64,000 bases of DNA from Bog-756 sp963769765 (GTDB lineage: Bacteria > Actinomycetota > Acidimicrobiia > Acidimicrobiales > RAAP-2). Under the pieces are notes generated by a model. It did no database searches and was not told the DNA's origin. It worked only from the letters and a program-made list of their open reading frames with translations. The stretch is taken from positions 1 through 64,000 of the forward strand of contig CAVYNA010000002.1 of the NCBI GenBank assembly GCA_963769765.1, written 5' to 3'. Shown piece by piece: positions 8,558 through 17,029 of the stretch (the first letter of the stretch is position 1; each line of letters opens with the position of its first letter). A program made the translations under genes and the position numbers.

Positions 8558-9031
8558 GTGGCCGACCGGATCAAGGACATGGACCGCTGGCTCGGCGACG
8601 GGGGGATGCCGGTCATCGGGGCGCTCGGGGCGGCCCTCGAGGAGTACGGGGTCGACGGCGAGGACCTCGGGTGGGTGACGGGGTCCTTCGTCCCGGCGGA
8701 GCTCGCCTGCAACCCGCACGACATCGTGCAGGCCGGCGTGCACGGGCTCCTGCTCGACGCGGCGATGAACTTCGCGATCAATGCCGCCATGCCCGGGCGC
8801 GACCGCACGCGCGCGACGCTCGAGATGAAAGTCGAGACCATGCGGCCGGCATCGAAAGGCGAGGCCTATGCCCTTCGCGGCGAGGTCGTGAGGATGGCCC
8901 GTCAGGTCGCGTACGCGGAAGGGACCATCACCGACCAGGCGGGGCACCTCGTGAGTCGCTCCACCGGCACCTTCCTGCTCCACCGCGGCGACGACCCAAC
9001 CGGGGCACCGTCGCGTCCCGCGCCTGACTGA
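8558..9031 (+). CDS. PaaI-type hotdog-fold thioesterase
   Basis: 157 aa. The hotdog fold is suggested by the ELACNPHDIVQAGVHGLLLDAAMNFAI segment, where PaaI-like enzymes place their catalytic Asp/Glu and helix, and by the later TLEMKVETMRPASKGEAYALRGEV strands. Such enzymes hydrolyse acyl-CoA or aryl-CoA. Divergent pairing with a thiolase suggests CoA recycling or acyl-CoA detoxification during fatty acid or ring breakdown. The GTG start is supported by the -10 placed 6 nt upstream; the ATG at 8579 is the alternative. Confidence 0.8.
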   Translation: MADRIKDMDRWLGDGGMPVIGALGAALEEYGVDGEDLGWVTGSFVPAELACNPHDIVQAGVHGLLLDAAMNFAINAAMPGRDRTRATLEMKVETMRPASKGEAYALRGEVVRMARQVAYAEGTITDQAGHLVSRSTGTFLLHRGDDPTGAPSRPAPD

Positions 9032-9125
9032 GCCACCCGACGACTGGCGCCTTCGCGGTCGACGACGTCGGACGACCGCCCGATACCTCGCCCCTCTGCG
9101 GGCCAGTGCGAACCGGAGGGAAGCC

Positions 9126-9791
9126 GTGGCCGACGATCGCGAACGCGGACGGGCATGTGCGATGTGCGGTGGTCGGACCAGGCCGTCCTTCGCCATCTGT
9201 TACTGCTGCTCCACGACGGCGCTGCAGCTCGGCATGCCGCTCGTTCCGGTTGTCGCGACGGGCACCTACCGCATCGGCGACCGATGGCACCGGCTGCTGC
9301 GCGGCTACAAGGATGCTCCGGTGAGGGAGGCGCGTCGGGCGTGCCTGCGCGCGCTCGCCGCGGCGCTCGAGGGGTGGTTCGAGGTCGAGGAGCCACGGCT
9401 CGTCGAGCGGTTCGGTGCGTGGACGACCGTCACCACTGTCCCGTCGTCGCACCGACCGGGCCGCTCGCCGGCCGATGCGATCGTCGCGTCCGTCGACCGA
9501 CTGGCCGGATCGTTCACGCCGCTGCTCGTGCGCGGGCCCGGTGTCGTCGACCATCTGGTTGCGGCGCGCGACGGCTTCGTCGTGGCACCGGACGCAGACC
9601 TCGAGGGCGCACGCCTCGGGCGGGTGGTGGTCTTCGACGACAGCGTCACCACCGGGTCGCATGCACAGAGTGCGGCCGCGGCACTCCGTCGTGCCGGGGT
9701 CACGGTGGCGGGTGTGCTCGCCGTCGGTCGGGCGCTCGGGCCCAGCGAGCTTGCAGCTTGCAATTGGAAGGACGGAAGAACCTGCGGTTGA
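9126..9791 (+). CDS. ComF-like phosphoribosyltransferase with N-terminal Zn-binding cysteines
   Basis: 221 aa. Cysteines C11, C14, C25 and C27/C28 form a small zinc-ribbon-like start (CAMCGG...CYCC). The C-terminal half holds a type I PRTase fold with the PRPP loop VVVFDDSVTTGSHAQSAAAAL at about 168-188. This layout resembles ComF/GntX proteins, whose substrate is unsettled; some act in DNA uptake or purine-linked processes. The GTG start follows GGAGGGAAGCC. No other competence gene is in the window, so a role in transformation is not supported here. Confidence 0.7.
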   Translation: MADDRERGRACAMCGGRTRPSFAICYCCSTTALQLGMPLVPVVATGTYRIGDRWHRLLRGYKDAPVREARRACLRALAAALEGWFEVEEPRLVERFGAWTTVTTVPSSHRPGRSPADAIVASVDRLAGSFTPLLVRGPGVVDHLVAARDGFVVAPDADLEGARLGRVVVFDDSVTTGSHAQSAAAALRRAGVTVAGVLAVGRALGPSELAACNWKDGRTCG

Positions 9792-9819
9792 CCCGGGCGG
9801 ACGGATGGTATGTCCGGGG

Positions 9820-9828
9820 TGATATAGT
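9820..9828 (+). promoter_or_regulatory. Extended -10 (TGATATAGT) of the marR-MFS operon
   Basis: TGATATAGT is an extended -10 element with no convincing -35. The MarR-type palindrome starts one base after it, so bound repressor would cover the transcription start. Confidence 0.5.
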
Positions 9829-9843
9829 TGCTTGGTACAAGCA
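9829..9843. promoter_or_regulatory. Probable MarR operator, perfect palindrome
   Basis: TGCTTG-GTA-CAAGCA is a perfect 6-bp inverted repeat with a 3-nt centre, a size typical of MarR dimers. It overlaps the expected transcription start of the marR-MFS operon and lies 42 nt before the regulator's start codon. Confidence 0.65.
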
Positions 9844-9885
9844 GTTAGCACCACGGACCCGGAACCCGGAAAGGAAGCACCGTCG

Positions 9886-10419
9886 ATGGTCACCGAGACG
9901 ACGAGGACCGGTCGGTCGCCCGGGCCGGGGAGCGTGGGCCGGGATGGGGGGGACGACCACTGCCCGGTCTCCGCGGAGCTCGAGCGATCGCTGACCCAGG
10001 TGGCCCGCGCCATGTTGCGGCTCGGCGTGTCCCGACAGGCACAGGCGTCGGGCGACCCGGTCGATCGCGCCGGGTACTGGCTGCTCGTGCGCATCTCTGA
10101 GCGCGCCCCGGTGCGCCTCTCGGACCTCGCCGACTCGGTGCACCTCGACCTCTCGACCGTCAGCCGTCAGTGCCGTGACCTCGTCGAGGCCGGGCTGCTC
10201 GTGAAGGTCCCCGACCCCAACGACGGACGGGCATTGCTCCTGAGCCTCAGCGACCGCGGGCAGTCGGTCCTCGACGCGGTGTCCGAGGCGCGCCGCCAGC
10301 TGCTCGCCGAGGCCGTGTCGGGATGGACGGACCGAGAACGCGGCGCGCTCGCCGAGGGACTGCTCCGGCTGGGCGCCGGACTCGAGCAGCTCACCGATCG
10401 CGGTGAAGGAGTCCTGTGA
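9886..10419 (+). CDS. MarR-family transcriptional regulator
   Basis: 177 aa. A winged helix-turn-helix occupies about residues 50-120 (PVRLSDLADSVHLDLSTVSRQCRDLVEAGLLVKVPDPNDGRALLLSLSDRG split over recognition helix and wing), with dimerising helices on both sides. MarR proteins are ligand-released repressors of drug or phenolic efflux. The next gene is an MFS exporter that overlaps its stop codon, and a palindrome sits on the promoter, so local autorepression is likely. The ATG follows GGAAAGGA; a TTG further upstream lies inside the operator and is unlikely. Confidence 0.9.
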   Translation: MVTETTRTGRSPGPGSVGRDGGDDHCPVSAELERSLTQVARAMLRLGVSRQAQASGDPVDRAGYWLLVRISERAPVRLSDLADSVHLDLSTVSRQCRDLVEAGLLVKVPDPNDGRALLLSLSDRGQSVLDAVSEARRQLLAEAVSGWTDRERGALAEGLLRLGAGLEQLTDRGEGVL

Positions 10420-12101
10420 GCATCGGCGCCCCGCCCGAGGACCGGACAGCGGACGACCGCGACGCCGGCGGTACGGCCCGGCCGGAGCCGGAAGGGTCGT
10501 CGTTCGGCCTGAGCCACCGGCAGATCCTCATCGTCTTCAGCGGGCTCATGCTCGGCATGTTCCTCGCGTCGCTCGACCAGACCATCGTCGGGACCGCGCT
10601 GCCCACCATCGTCAACAGCCTGCACGGATTGAACCGCATGAGCTGGGTGGTGACGGCCTACCTGCTCACCTCGACGATCTCGACGCCGCTGTACGGGAAG
10701 CTCTCCGACCAGTTCGGTCGCAAGGGCATCTTCCAATTCGCGATCGTCGTCTTCCTCGTCGGATCGGCGTTGTCCGGACTCAGCCAGTCGATGGACCAGC
10801 TCATCCTCTTCCGCGGCATCCAGGGGATCGGGGCGGGCGGGCTCATCGTGATGGCGATGACGATCATCGCGGACGTCGTCTCGCCGCGGGAACGTGGCCG
10901 GTACATGGGCTACTTCGGTGCGACCTTCGCGCTCTCCTCGGTCGCCGGGCCGCTGCTCGGCGGGGTCTTCACCGACAACCTGACCTGGCGGTGGATCTTC
11001 TACATCAACATCCCGATCGGGATCGTCGCGCTGATCGTCACCTCGACCGTGCTCAAGCTTCCATTCCGGCGGCAGTCCCACCGCATCGACTTCCTCGGTG
11101 CGGTCCTCATGATGCTCGGCGTCTCGGCGGCGCTCCTCGTGACGGTCTGGGGCGGCACCCAGTACGGGTGGAGCTCGCCGGAGATCCTCGGGCTCTGTCT
11201 CGCGGCGGTCGTCTTCCTCGGCGCCTTCATGATCTGGGAGCACCACGCGGCGGAGCCGATCCTCCCGCCCAACCTCTTCCGCATCGGGATCTTCCGGGTC
11301 GCCTCGTCGATCACCTTCCTGCTCTCGATGGTGATGTTCGGCGCGATCATCTATCTCCCCCTGTACCTGCAGCTGGTCGACGGAGTCTCCGCGATGGTGT
11401 CGGGACTGCTCATGATCCCGTTGATGATGGGCTTCCTCATCTCGTCGATCGCGTCGGGCCAGATCGTGAGCCGGACCGGTCGCTACAAGCCCTTCCCGAT
11501 CGCGGGCTCCGCGCTCGTCATCATCGGGATGATCCTCCTCAGCCGGCTCGGCCTCCACACCTCACACGTGACGATGAGCCTGTACGTGCTGGTGCTCGGC
11601 ATGGGCATGGGCATGACCATGAACATCATGGTCCTCGCCACGCAGAACGCGGTCGCTCCCACCCAGACCGGGACCGCAACGGCAGGCATTACCTTCTTCC
11701 GCTCGCTGGGCGGCGCCTTCGGCACTTCACTGTTCGGAGCGGTCTTCGTCGCGGGCCTCAACCGCTGGATCCCGCTGCTCGTCCCCAATGCTGCGGCCAA
11801 GTCGATCCACGTCAACGGAAACTTCTCGATGAGCCCGGCCGAGCTGCACGCATTTCCTGGGCCGGTGCGCCACGGCGTCCTCGAGTCGTTCGTCCAGTCA
11901 CTGCACACGGTGTTTCTGGTCGGCGTGCCGATCGCGATCGCGATGCTCTGCCTCACGCTCCTCCTCAAGCAGCGGAAGTTGCGGACCGTCTCCGGGCTCG
12001 AGCGGGTGAGCGAGGACATCGCGATGTCCGACGCCGCCGGGGGCGCGGCCGACGCCGAGTATGACGAGGGCGTCCTCGGCGGGGGGTTGGCCACCGGCTG
12101 A
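10416..12101 (+). CDS. MFS drug-exporter, DHA2 (EmrB/QacA) type with 14 predicted helices
   Basis: 561 aa. The family signature of the first helix (GLMLGMFLASLDQTIVGTALPTI), the loop 2-3 motif (GKLSDQFGRKGIF) and the antiporter motif around GPLLGGVFTDNLTWRWIFYINIPIG are all present. Length and helix count fit 14-TM DHA2 proton-driven multidrug exporters. The GTG start overlaps the marR stop by 4 nt, so expression is tied to the repressor. The substrate cannot be named. The cytoplasmic C-tail is acidic. Confidence 0.93.
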   Translation: MSIGAPPEDRTADDRDAGGTARPEPEGSSFGLSHRQILIVFSGLMLGMFLASLDQTIVGTALPTIVNSLHGLNRMSWVVTAYLLTSTISTPLYGKLSDQFGRKGIFQFAIVVFLVGSALSGLSQSMDQLILFRGIQGIGAGGLIVMAMTIIADVVSPRERGRYMGYFGATFALSSVAGPLLGGVFTDNLTWRWIFYINIPIGIVALIVTSTVLKLPFRRQSHRIDFLGAVLMMLGVSAALLVTVWGGTQYGWSSPEILGLCLAAVVFLGAFMIWEHHAAEPILPPNLFRIGIFRVASSITFLLSMVMFGAIIYLPLYLQLVDGVSAMVSGLLMIPLMMGFLISSIASGQIVSRTGRYKPFPIAGSALVIIGMILLSRLGLHTSHVTMSLYVLVLGMGMGMTMNIMVLATQNAVAPTQTGTATAGITFFRSLGGAFGTSLFGAVFVAGLNRWIPLLVPNAAAKSIHVNGNFSMSPAELHAFPGPVRHGVLESFVQSLHTVFLVGVPIAIAMLCLTLLLKQRKLRTVSGLERVSEDIAMSDAAGGAADAEYDEGVLGGGLATG

Positions 12102-12164
12102 TCCGCCCGCGTTGCGGGGCGAGCCGGGTCGGACACCGAGCGCGCCGTCGGCTAGACCGGTGCG

Positions 12165-13103
12165 ATGCACCTGCGGATCTTCACCGAGCCACAACAGGGC
12201 GCGTCGTACGACCAGCTCTGCGCGGTCGCCCAGACGGCCGAGCGTCTCGGGTTCGACGGGTTCTTCCGGAGCGACCACTACCTGGCGATGGGCGACGGCG
12301 ACGGGCGACCGGGTCCCACCGACTCGTGGGTGACGCTTGCCGGCCTCGCACGTGAGACGACGAGCATCCGGCTCGGAACCCTCGTGACCTCGGCGACCTT
12401 CCGCCACCCGGGTCCCCTCGCCATCTCGGTCGCACAGGTCGACGCGATGAGCGACGGTCGGGTCGAGCTCGGGATCGGCGCGGGCTGGTACGACGACGAG
12501 CACACCGCCTACGCGATCCCCTTCCCGCCGCTCGGTGAGCGATTCGAGCGGCTCGAGGAGCAGCTGGCCATCGTGACGGGTCTGTGGGCGACCCCGATCG
12601 GCGAGCGGTTCGAGTTCGACGGCACCCACTACCAGGTGCGGAACTCGCCGGCGTTGCCGAAGCCGCGCCAGCACCCCGGGCCGCCGATCATCATCGGCGG
12701 CGGCGGCCCGCGTCGCACCCCGCGCCTCGCGGCCAGGTTCGGGGCGGAGTTCAACATGCCGTTCTCCTCGATCGACGACACCGCGGCCCAGTTCGGGCGC
12801 GTGCGCGACGCCTGCGAGGCGGCCGGCCGTGCGGGGGACCAGCTCGCCTACTCGGCCGCCCAGGTCGTCTGCTGCGGCTCGGATGCGGGCGAGATCGGAC
12901 GCCGCGCCAGCGCGATCGGGCAGGAGGTCGACGAGCTCCGTGAGCACGGGCTGTGCGGCACGCCCGAGGAGATCACCGAGAAGCTCGGCCGCTTCGCAGC
13001 TGTGGGTGCCGGCCGCGTCTACCTGCAGGTGCTCGACTTGGACGACCTCGACCACCTCGCGCTCATCGGTTCGGAAGTGCTGCCGGGCTGCGCGTCGCTC
13101 TGA
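12165..13103 (+). CDS. LLM-class F420-dependent oxidoreductase
   Basis: 312 aa luciferase-like monooxygenase fold: an N-terminal strand with RIFTEPQ, SDHYL, a long substrate-loop region, GIGAGWYDDEHTAYAI and the PPIIIGGGGPRRTPRLAARF phosphate-binding segment. The last two are typical of actinobacterial F420-using members. The enzyme moves hydride between F420 and an unknown substrate. Together with the Ddn-like protein at 39693 it implies that the host makes coenzyme F420. Confidence 0.87.
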   Translation: MHLRIFTEPQQGASYDQLCAVAQTAERLGFDGFFRSDHYLAMGDGDGRPGPTDSWVTLAGLARETTSIRLGTLVTSATFRHPGPLAISVAQVDAMSDGRVELGIGAGWYDDEHTAYAIPFPPLGERFERLEEQLAIVTGLWATPIGERFEFDGTHYQVRNSPALPKPRQHPGPPIIIGGGGPRRTPRLAARFGAEFNMPFSSIDDTAAQFGRVRDACEAAGRAGDQLAYSAAQVVCCGSDAGEIGRRASAIGQEVDELREHGLCGTPEEITEKLGRFAAVGAGRVYLQVLDLDDLDHLALIGSEVLPGCASL

Positions 13104-13121
13104 GCGACGCGGTCGGTCCGC

Positions 13122-13589
13122 TCAACTCGTCGTGAGCTCCTCAATGCGCGAGAGCGTCTTCTCCATGGCGGCCTGCGTCCTCGCGGGCAGGCCGCCGAAC
13201 TTGAGCAGGGGCCGCTGGTGGTCCTGTGAGATGTCCCAACTCTCACGCACGAGGGTCCCTCCCTCGACCGGTTCGAGCTCGTAGCGCCAGATGCGCCCGG
13301 CGAGGAACGAGCCGAGAAACCCTTTGGGCCTGGTCTGCCATGCGATCCGCCGGTTCTCTTCGAATTCGATGACGGTGTTTGCCGTCGAGTACCCGATGCC
13401 GAGATGCATCGACATGCCGAACGTCGAGCCCTTCGTGAGACGCTCGGGTGCGTCGGCCTTGACTTGTCGCACCGTGCCCGATCCGTCGAGGTCGGGGTGC
13501 TTCGACGCATCGGTGAGGAGGTCGAAGATGGCGGACGGTGGTGCAGGGATCGTCCGCTCGACGGTCACGACATTGCCTTCCACACGCAC
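13122..13589 (-). CDS. SRPBCC (START/polyketide cyclase-like) protein
   Basis: 155 aa. It begins with the usual SRPBCC strand-helix pattern (VTVERTIPAPPSAIFDLLTDASKHPDLDGSG) and ends in a long amphipathic helix (ARTQAAMEKTLSRIEELTT). These proteins form a deep hydrophobic pocket for lipids or polyketides; many have no known reaction. The GTG start is uncertain because GGAGGT overlaps it. A second GTG two codons in has better spacing. Confidence 0.8.
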   Translation of the reverse strand: MRVEGNVVTVERTIPAPPSAIFDLLTDASKHPDLDGSGTVRQVKADAPERLTKGSTFGMSMHLGIGYSTANTVIEFEENRRIAWQTRPKGFLGSFLAGRIWRYELEPVEGGTLVRESWDISQDHQRPLLKFGGLPARTQAAMEKTLSRIEELTTS

Positions 13590-13671
13590 CTCCGGTCTCG
13601 TCGAGGCCGGGTCTCCGATCCTCGGACCGCGACAGTGTACGAGCTGACAACGGATGCGTCCCGGTGGGAGC

Positions 13672-14439
13672 TCAGAGCCCGGGGCTCGACTGCATCAGGC
13701 CGCCGTCGGCGAAGATGGTGGTGCCCGTGAGGTAGCTGGCCCCCGGGCCGGCGAGAAAGGCGACCACGCTCGCGATCTCCTCGGGCTGGGCCAGGCGGCC
13801 GAGTGGGATGGCGTCGTCGAGCCGCTTGAGTTGGGCGGGGTCGGCGACGGTGGCCTTGTTGATCGGCGTGTCGACGGCGCCGGGGCCGACCCCGACGACG
13901 AGGATGCCGTGCGGTGCGAGCTCCACGCCCGCCGTCCGGGTCAGCATGCGCATCCCGCCCTTCGAGAGGCAGTAGGCGGTGTTGCCCGGCATCGGCCAGT
14001 CCTCGTGGACCGACGTCATGTTGATGATGCGGCCGCCGTCACCCTGGGCGATCATCTGCTTCGCGGCGAGCTGGGTGCCGAAGAACGCGCTCTTCAGGTT
14101 GATGTCGAGGACCTTCGCGTACTGCGCCTCGGTGGTGTCGAGGACCGATGTCCTGGTCTCGATCCCCGCGTTGTTGACCATGATGTCGAGGCGACCGAAC
14201 GTGTCCGTCGCGCTCGAGACGAGGTGGCGGAGGTCCTCGACCTTGCTCACATCCGCCTCGACCGAGATCACCCGGTCACCGAGGCTCCGGACCTGTACTT
14301 CGAGGTCGGTCGCCGCCTGTTCGTCGGTCACGTAGTCGATGACGATGCTCGCTCCCTGCCCGGCGAGCGCGAGCACCACCGCCTTGCCGATGCCGGTGTT
14401 GCCGCCGGTGACGATGGCCACCTTCCCGTCGAGTGTCAT
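13672..14439 (-). CDS. Short-chain dehydrogenase/reductase (glucose 1-dehydrogenase-like)
   Basis: 255 aa classical SDR: TGGNTGIG cofactor loop, NNAG, catalytic Ser in MTSVHE and YCLSK (Tyr-Lys). PGAVDTPIN and the C-terminal YLTGTTIFADGG follow. The sequence is closest in style to glucose 1-dehydrogenases, but SDR substrates are not predictable from this. GGAAGGAG stands 6 nt before the ATG. It is divergent from the glycosylase gene at 14582. Confidence 0.88.
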   Translation of the reverse strand: MTLDGKVAIVTGGNTGIGKAVVLALAGQGASIVIDYVTDEQAATDLEVQVRSLGDRVISVEADVSKVEDLRHLVSSATDTFGRLDIMVNNAGIETRTSVLDTTEAQYAKVLDINLKSAFFGTQLAAKQMIAQGDGGRIINMTSVHEDWPMPGNTAYCLSKGGMRMLTRTAGVELAPHGILVVGVGPGAVDTPINKATVADPAQLKRLDDAIPLGRLAQPEEIASVVAFLAGPGASYLTGTTIFADGGLMQSSPGL

Positions 14440-14581
14440 CTGGCTCCTTCCGGTGCGCGTCCGGCCCGCGTGGTCACCGACCCGGCCGGCCCCGCCATGT
14501 GGTCGCATTCGCCACGTCCACCTTAGGTGTTCTGCCCAGGCACGTGGACCGACCGGGAGGGCACGGGCCGGTGGCATCATC

Positions 14582-15232
14582 ATGAGCGTGAGCGCTCCAT
14601 CCCGTGCAGACGCTGCCCTCGTGCTCGGTGCCCGTGACCCGACGATGGCAGCACTCGTCGCCCGTCACGGCCCTCCCCCGGCGATCCGCCGGACGCCGGC
14701 TGGAGACCGGTTCGCCGCGATCGCCCGTGCGATCGTCTACCAGCAGCTCGCCGGCGCCGCGGCTCGGGCGATCCATGGTCGTTTCGTTGCGGCGCTCGAA
14801 GGACGTGTGACCCCCGAGGGGGTGCTGGCGCTGACCCCCGACGTCCTCGCGGGGTGCGGACTCAGTCGCTCGAAGGCGGCGTCGATCCGCGACCTCGCCG
14901 AGCAGACGAGCGCCGGCGCGCTGGGGCTCGACCGGATCGGTCGGCTCTCCGACGAAGAGGTCGTCGGCCACCTGACCCAGGTGCGGGGGATCGGTCCGTG
15001 GACGGCTCAGATGTTCCTGCTCGGCACCCTCGGTCGGCTGGACGTCTGGCCGGTCGGCGACTATGGGGTCCGTGCCGGCTTCGCCCGGGCCTGGGGGCTC
15101 GCAGAGGTCCCCGGTCAGCGGGAGCTCGAACCGCTGGGGGAGCCGTTCCGACCGTACCGGAGCGTGGTCGCCTGGTACTGCTGGCGGGTGATGGACGACC
15201 CGGCAGACCTCACGGTGGCCGCGGGCTCCTGA
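14582..15232 (+). CDS. DNA-3-methyladenine glycosylase, AlkA-type HhH-GPD family
   Basis: 216 aa. AIARAIVYQQLAGAAARAI is the first HhH-GPD helix block, LTQVRGIGPWTAQMFLL the helix-hairpin-helix, and the aspartate in WPVGDYGVRAGFARAW (about D160) the catalytic residue. The enzyme flips out and excises alkylated purines. The E. coli AlkA N-terminal domain is missing, as in compact bacterial AlkA/MAG homologues. A second AlkA domain occurs in the Ada fusion 2.5 kb downstream, so the region is enriched in alkylation repair. Confidence 0.88.
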   Translation: MSVSAPSRADAALVLGARDPTMAALVARHGPPPAIRRTPAGDRFAAIARAIVYQQLAGAAARAIHGRFVAALEGRVTPEGVLALTPDVLAGCGLSRSKAASIRDLAEQTSAGALGLDRIGRLSDEEVVGHLTQVRGIGPWTAQMFLLGTLGRLDVWPVGDYGVRAGFARAWGLAEVPGQRELEPLGEPFRPYRSVVAWYCWRVMDDPADLTVAAGS

Positions 15233-15260
15233 CCCCGGCGCCCCACCGGTCGGGGATCAG
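15229..15260. terminator. Hairpin between convergent glycosylase and GH18 genes
   Basis: CTGACCCCG (15229-15237) pairs with CGGGG-A-TCAG (15251-15260), giving a 9-bp stem with one bulged A. It spans the glycosylase stop and the GH18 stop, so it may end both transcripts. Confidence 0.45.
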
Positions 15261-16240
15261 CCGTGGAATCCCGCGAGCGCCGACGTGAATGCGAACGGCG
15301 CCTGGGCGATGCCGCTGCACGCGCCCGAGGCCGGCGTTCCGGTCGTGCACGGGCGGTCGCGGTCGACCGCCCAGAAGGTGAAGCGGGCGAGGTGGTTCGC
15401 CTGGGCGAAGGCGAGCATGGTCTGGAAGTCGGCCGCGGTGACGGTCTCCCCCGCCTGGTCGGTCTGACCGTTCATCGTCGAGATCCCGAGGTGCTGGTAC
15501 GCGGTCGCCGCGGACTCGTGATACGCGGCGGCGACGACGGCGTCGAGGCCCTCGGTCGCCGCGACCGAGGTCGCCCCCATGTCCGGCTCGGGGATGCCGA
15601 AGTCGAAGGGCATGATCGTCCACGCCGAGGGTTGGAAGCCGATCGCAGCGGCGTCCGCGATCAGGCTCCGTCCGGTCGCGTCCGGACCGGACGGGGTCGT
15701 CGGGAACGTGACAGAGATCTCGAGGCCCGGATCGGCGGCCTGCACCGCGGCGAGCGCGGCGACGACCCGCTTCCGGGTGGCCGCGCTGGCGAACTCGGTG
15801 TGCTCGATGTCGACGTCGATCGCCTTGAGGCCGTAGGCGGCGATGACGGTCTGGTAGGCGGCGGTCAGCGAGGCCACGGTCTTGCAGCTGCTCCCGAGCT
15901 TGCGGCCGCTCCATCCGCCGAACGAGACCGAGACGTCACCGCCGGCGCTACGGATCGCCCCGATCGTCGCCTGGTCGACCCCCCCGATCAGCGGACGCGT
16001 CCCGTCCCAGGCCGGCGAGCACGCTCCGTGCGAGAGGACGAACGCCATCGTGAAGTCGGCGATGCCGGTGCTCGCCATCACCTGGGTCGGCGCGGGAGGG
16101 TTGCCCCAGCCGAGGTACTCGTAGGGCGCCGCCAGCTCGACGGGTTGGGTGGCCGCACGCGACGCGACCGGCACGGCGAAGAGCGCGGCGAACAGCGCGA
16201 CCACACCGGCGAGGACGGTCGCCACGCGGTGTCGGCTCAT
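15257..16240 (-). CDS. Secreted glycoside hydrolase family 18 (chitinase-like) protein
   Basis: 327 aa with a Sec signal peptide (about 1-30, cut near SRAA/TQP). The family 18 barrel is marked by VSVSFGGWSG (strand 3) and by IDVDIE (D142-D144-E146), the end of the DxxDxDxE catalytic motif; the first Asp of that motif is Lys/Leu here. E146, the proton donor, is kept. PFDFGIP and FTFWAVDRDRPC mark later barrel strands. It most resembles single-domain actinobacterial exo-type chitinases. Activity on chitin is plausible but not certain. Confidence 0.82.
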   Translation of the reverse strand: MSRHRVATVLAGVVALFAALFAVPVASRAATQPVELAAPYEYLGWGNPPAPTQVMASTGIADFTMAFVLSHGACSPAWDGTRPLIGGVDQATIGAIRSAGGDVSVSFGGWSGRKLGSSCKTVASLTAAYQTVIAAYGLKAIDVDIEHTEFASAATRKRVVAALAAVQAADPGLEISVTFPTTPSGPDATGRSLIADAAAIGFQPSAWTIMPFDFGIPEPDMGATSVAATEGLDAVVAAAYHESAATAYQHLGISTMNGQTDQAGETVTAADFQTMLAFAQANHLARFTFWAVDRDRPCTTGTPASGACSGIAQAPFAFTSALAGFHG

Positions 16241-16319
16241 CGGATCTCCTCACGGGCGGCGCTCGGGGACATGGGACCGGAGGTCGAGTCTAGGGGCACG
16301 ACGCGGTGACGGCCCCGGC

Positions 16320-16946
16320 TCAGCGCGGTGGCAAGTGCCCGTCGAGGAGGGTGGAGACCTCGCGCACGGTCGCCGAGTCCATGAGGACGGGCGTCGTGAG
16401 GCGCGCGGGGAGGAGCTTCGGCCAGCCGATCCAGACGCCGTCGACCTCGAGCGGGGAGGCGAAGCCCCAGTCCGCGCGCCAGAGGCAGACCACCCCGTGG
16501 ACCGGGACCTCGGACGCCCACGGGCTCTGGTCGAGCGTGGCGCGCACCGCGGTGACCCGGCCCTCGAGGTCGTCGAGCACCGCGGTGCGGTCCCGCCTGC
16601 CGACGTGGACCTGGAGCGGGCCGAGGTCGGAGAGGGTCCCGATCCGCTTCGTGTGCACGAGTCCCCGGTAGGACCGCATCGCGATGGCGAAGACACCCGC
16701 TGCGGAAACCGCGAGCAGGTTCACTCCTCGCTGCCGTCCGGCGGATCGATGCTCGGTCCGGAGGATCGTGGCGGTGGCGTCGGGGAGCTCGAGACGATGC
16801 TGACGACGACGCTCGCCACCCGCGCGCGACCCGGTGAGGGCCGATGCGTCCGGGGACTGGGCTGGATCGGAGCCGACGGACGGGACCGGGCGCGGCACCG
16901 GAGCGACCGCGGACGTCGGACCTGCCAGTTCGGACACCCCTGTCAT
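16320..16946 (-). CDS. NERD (nuclease-related) domain protein
   Basis: 208 aa. The pattern VNLLAVSAAGVFAIAMRSYRGLVHTKR ... VHVGRRDRT ... VPVHGVVCLWRADWGF ... VDGVWIGWPKLLP is the NERD-domain signature of actinobacterial proteins. The usual catalytic D...E-x-K pair is partly lost: AIAMRSYRG stands where others have VIDxKxYxG, so nuclease activity is doubtful. Function is unknown. It sits between the GH18 gene and the Ada fusion and is divergent from the latter. The start is one of several possible; residues 1-75 are low-complexity. Confidence 0.6.
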   Translation of the reverse strand: MTGVSELAGPTSAVAPVPRPVPSVGSDPAQSPDASALTGSRAGGERRRQHRLELPDATATILRTEHRSAGRQRGVNLLAVSAAGVFAIAMRSYRGLVHTKRIGTLSDLGPLQVHVGRRDRTAVLDDLEGRVTAVRATLDQSPWASEVPVHGVVCLWRADWGFASPLEVDGVWIGWPKLLPARLTTPVLMDSATVREVSTLLDGHLPPR

Positions 16947-17029
16947 GGTAGGTGGGCTGCCACTCGAACGGGCGCTTCTGAGGTGGTCACCGTGATGTCG
17001 CATTCCCGCCGGACAGGAGACGGCGACTG

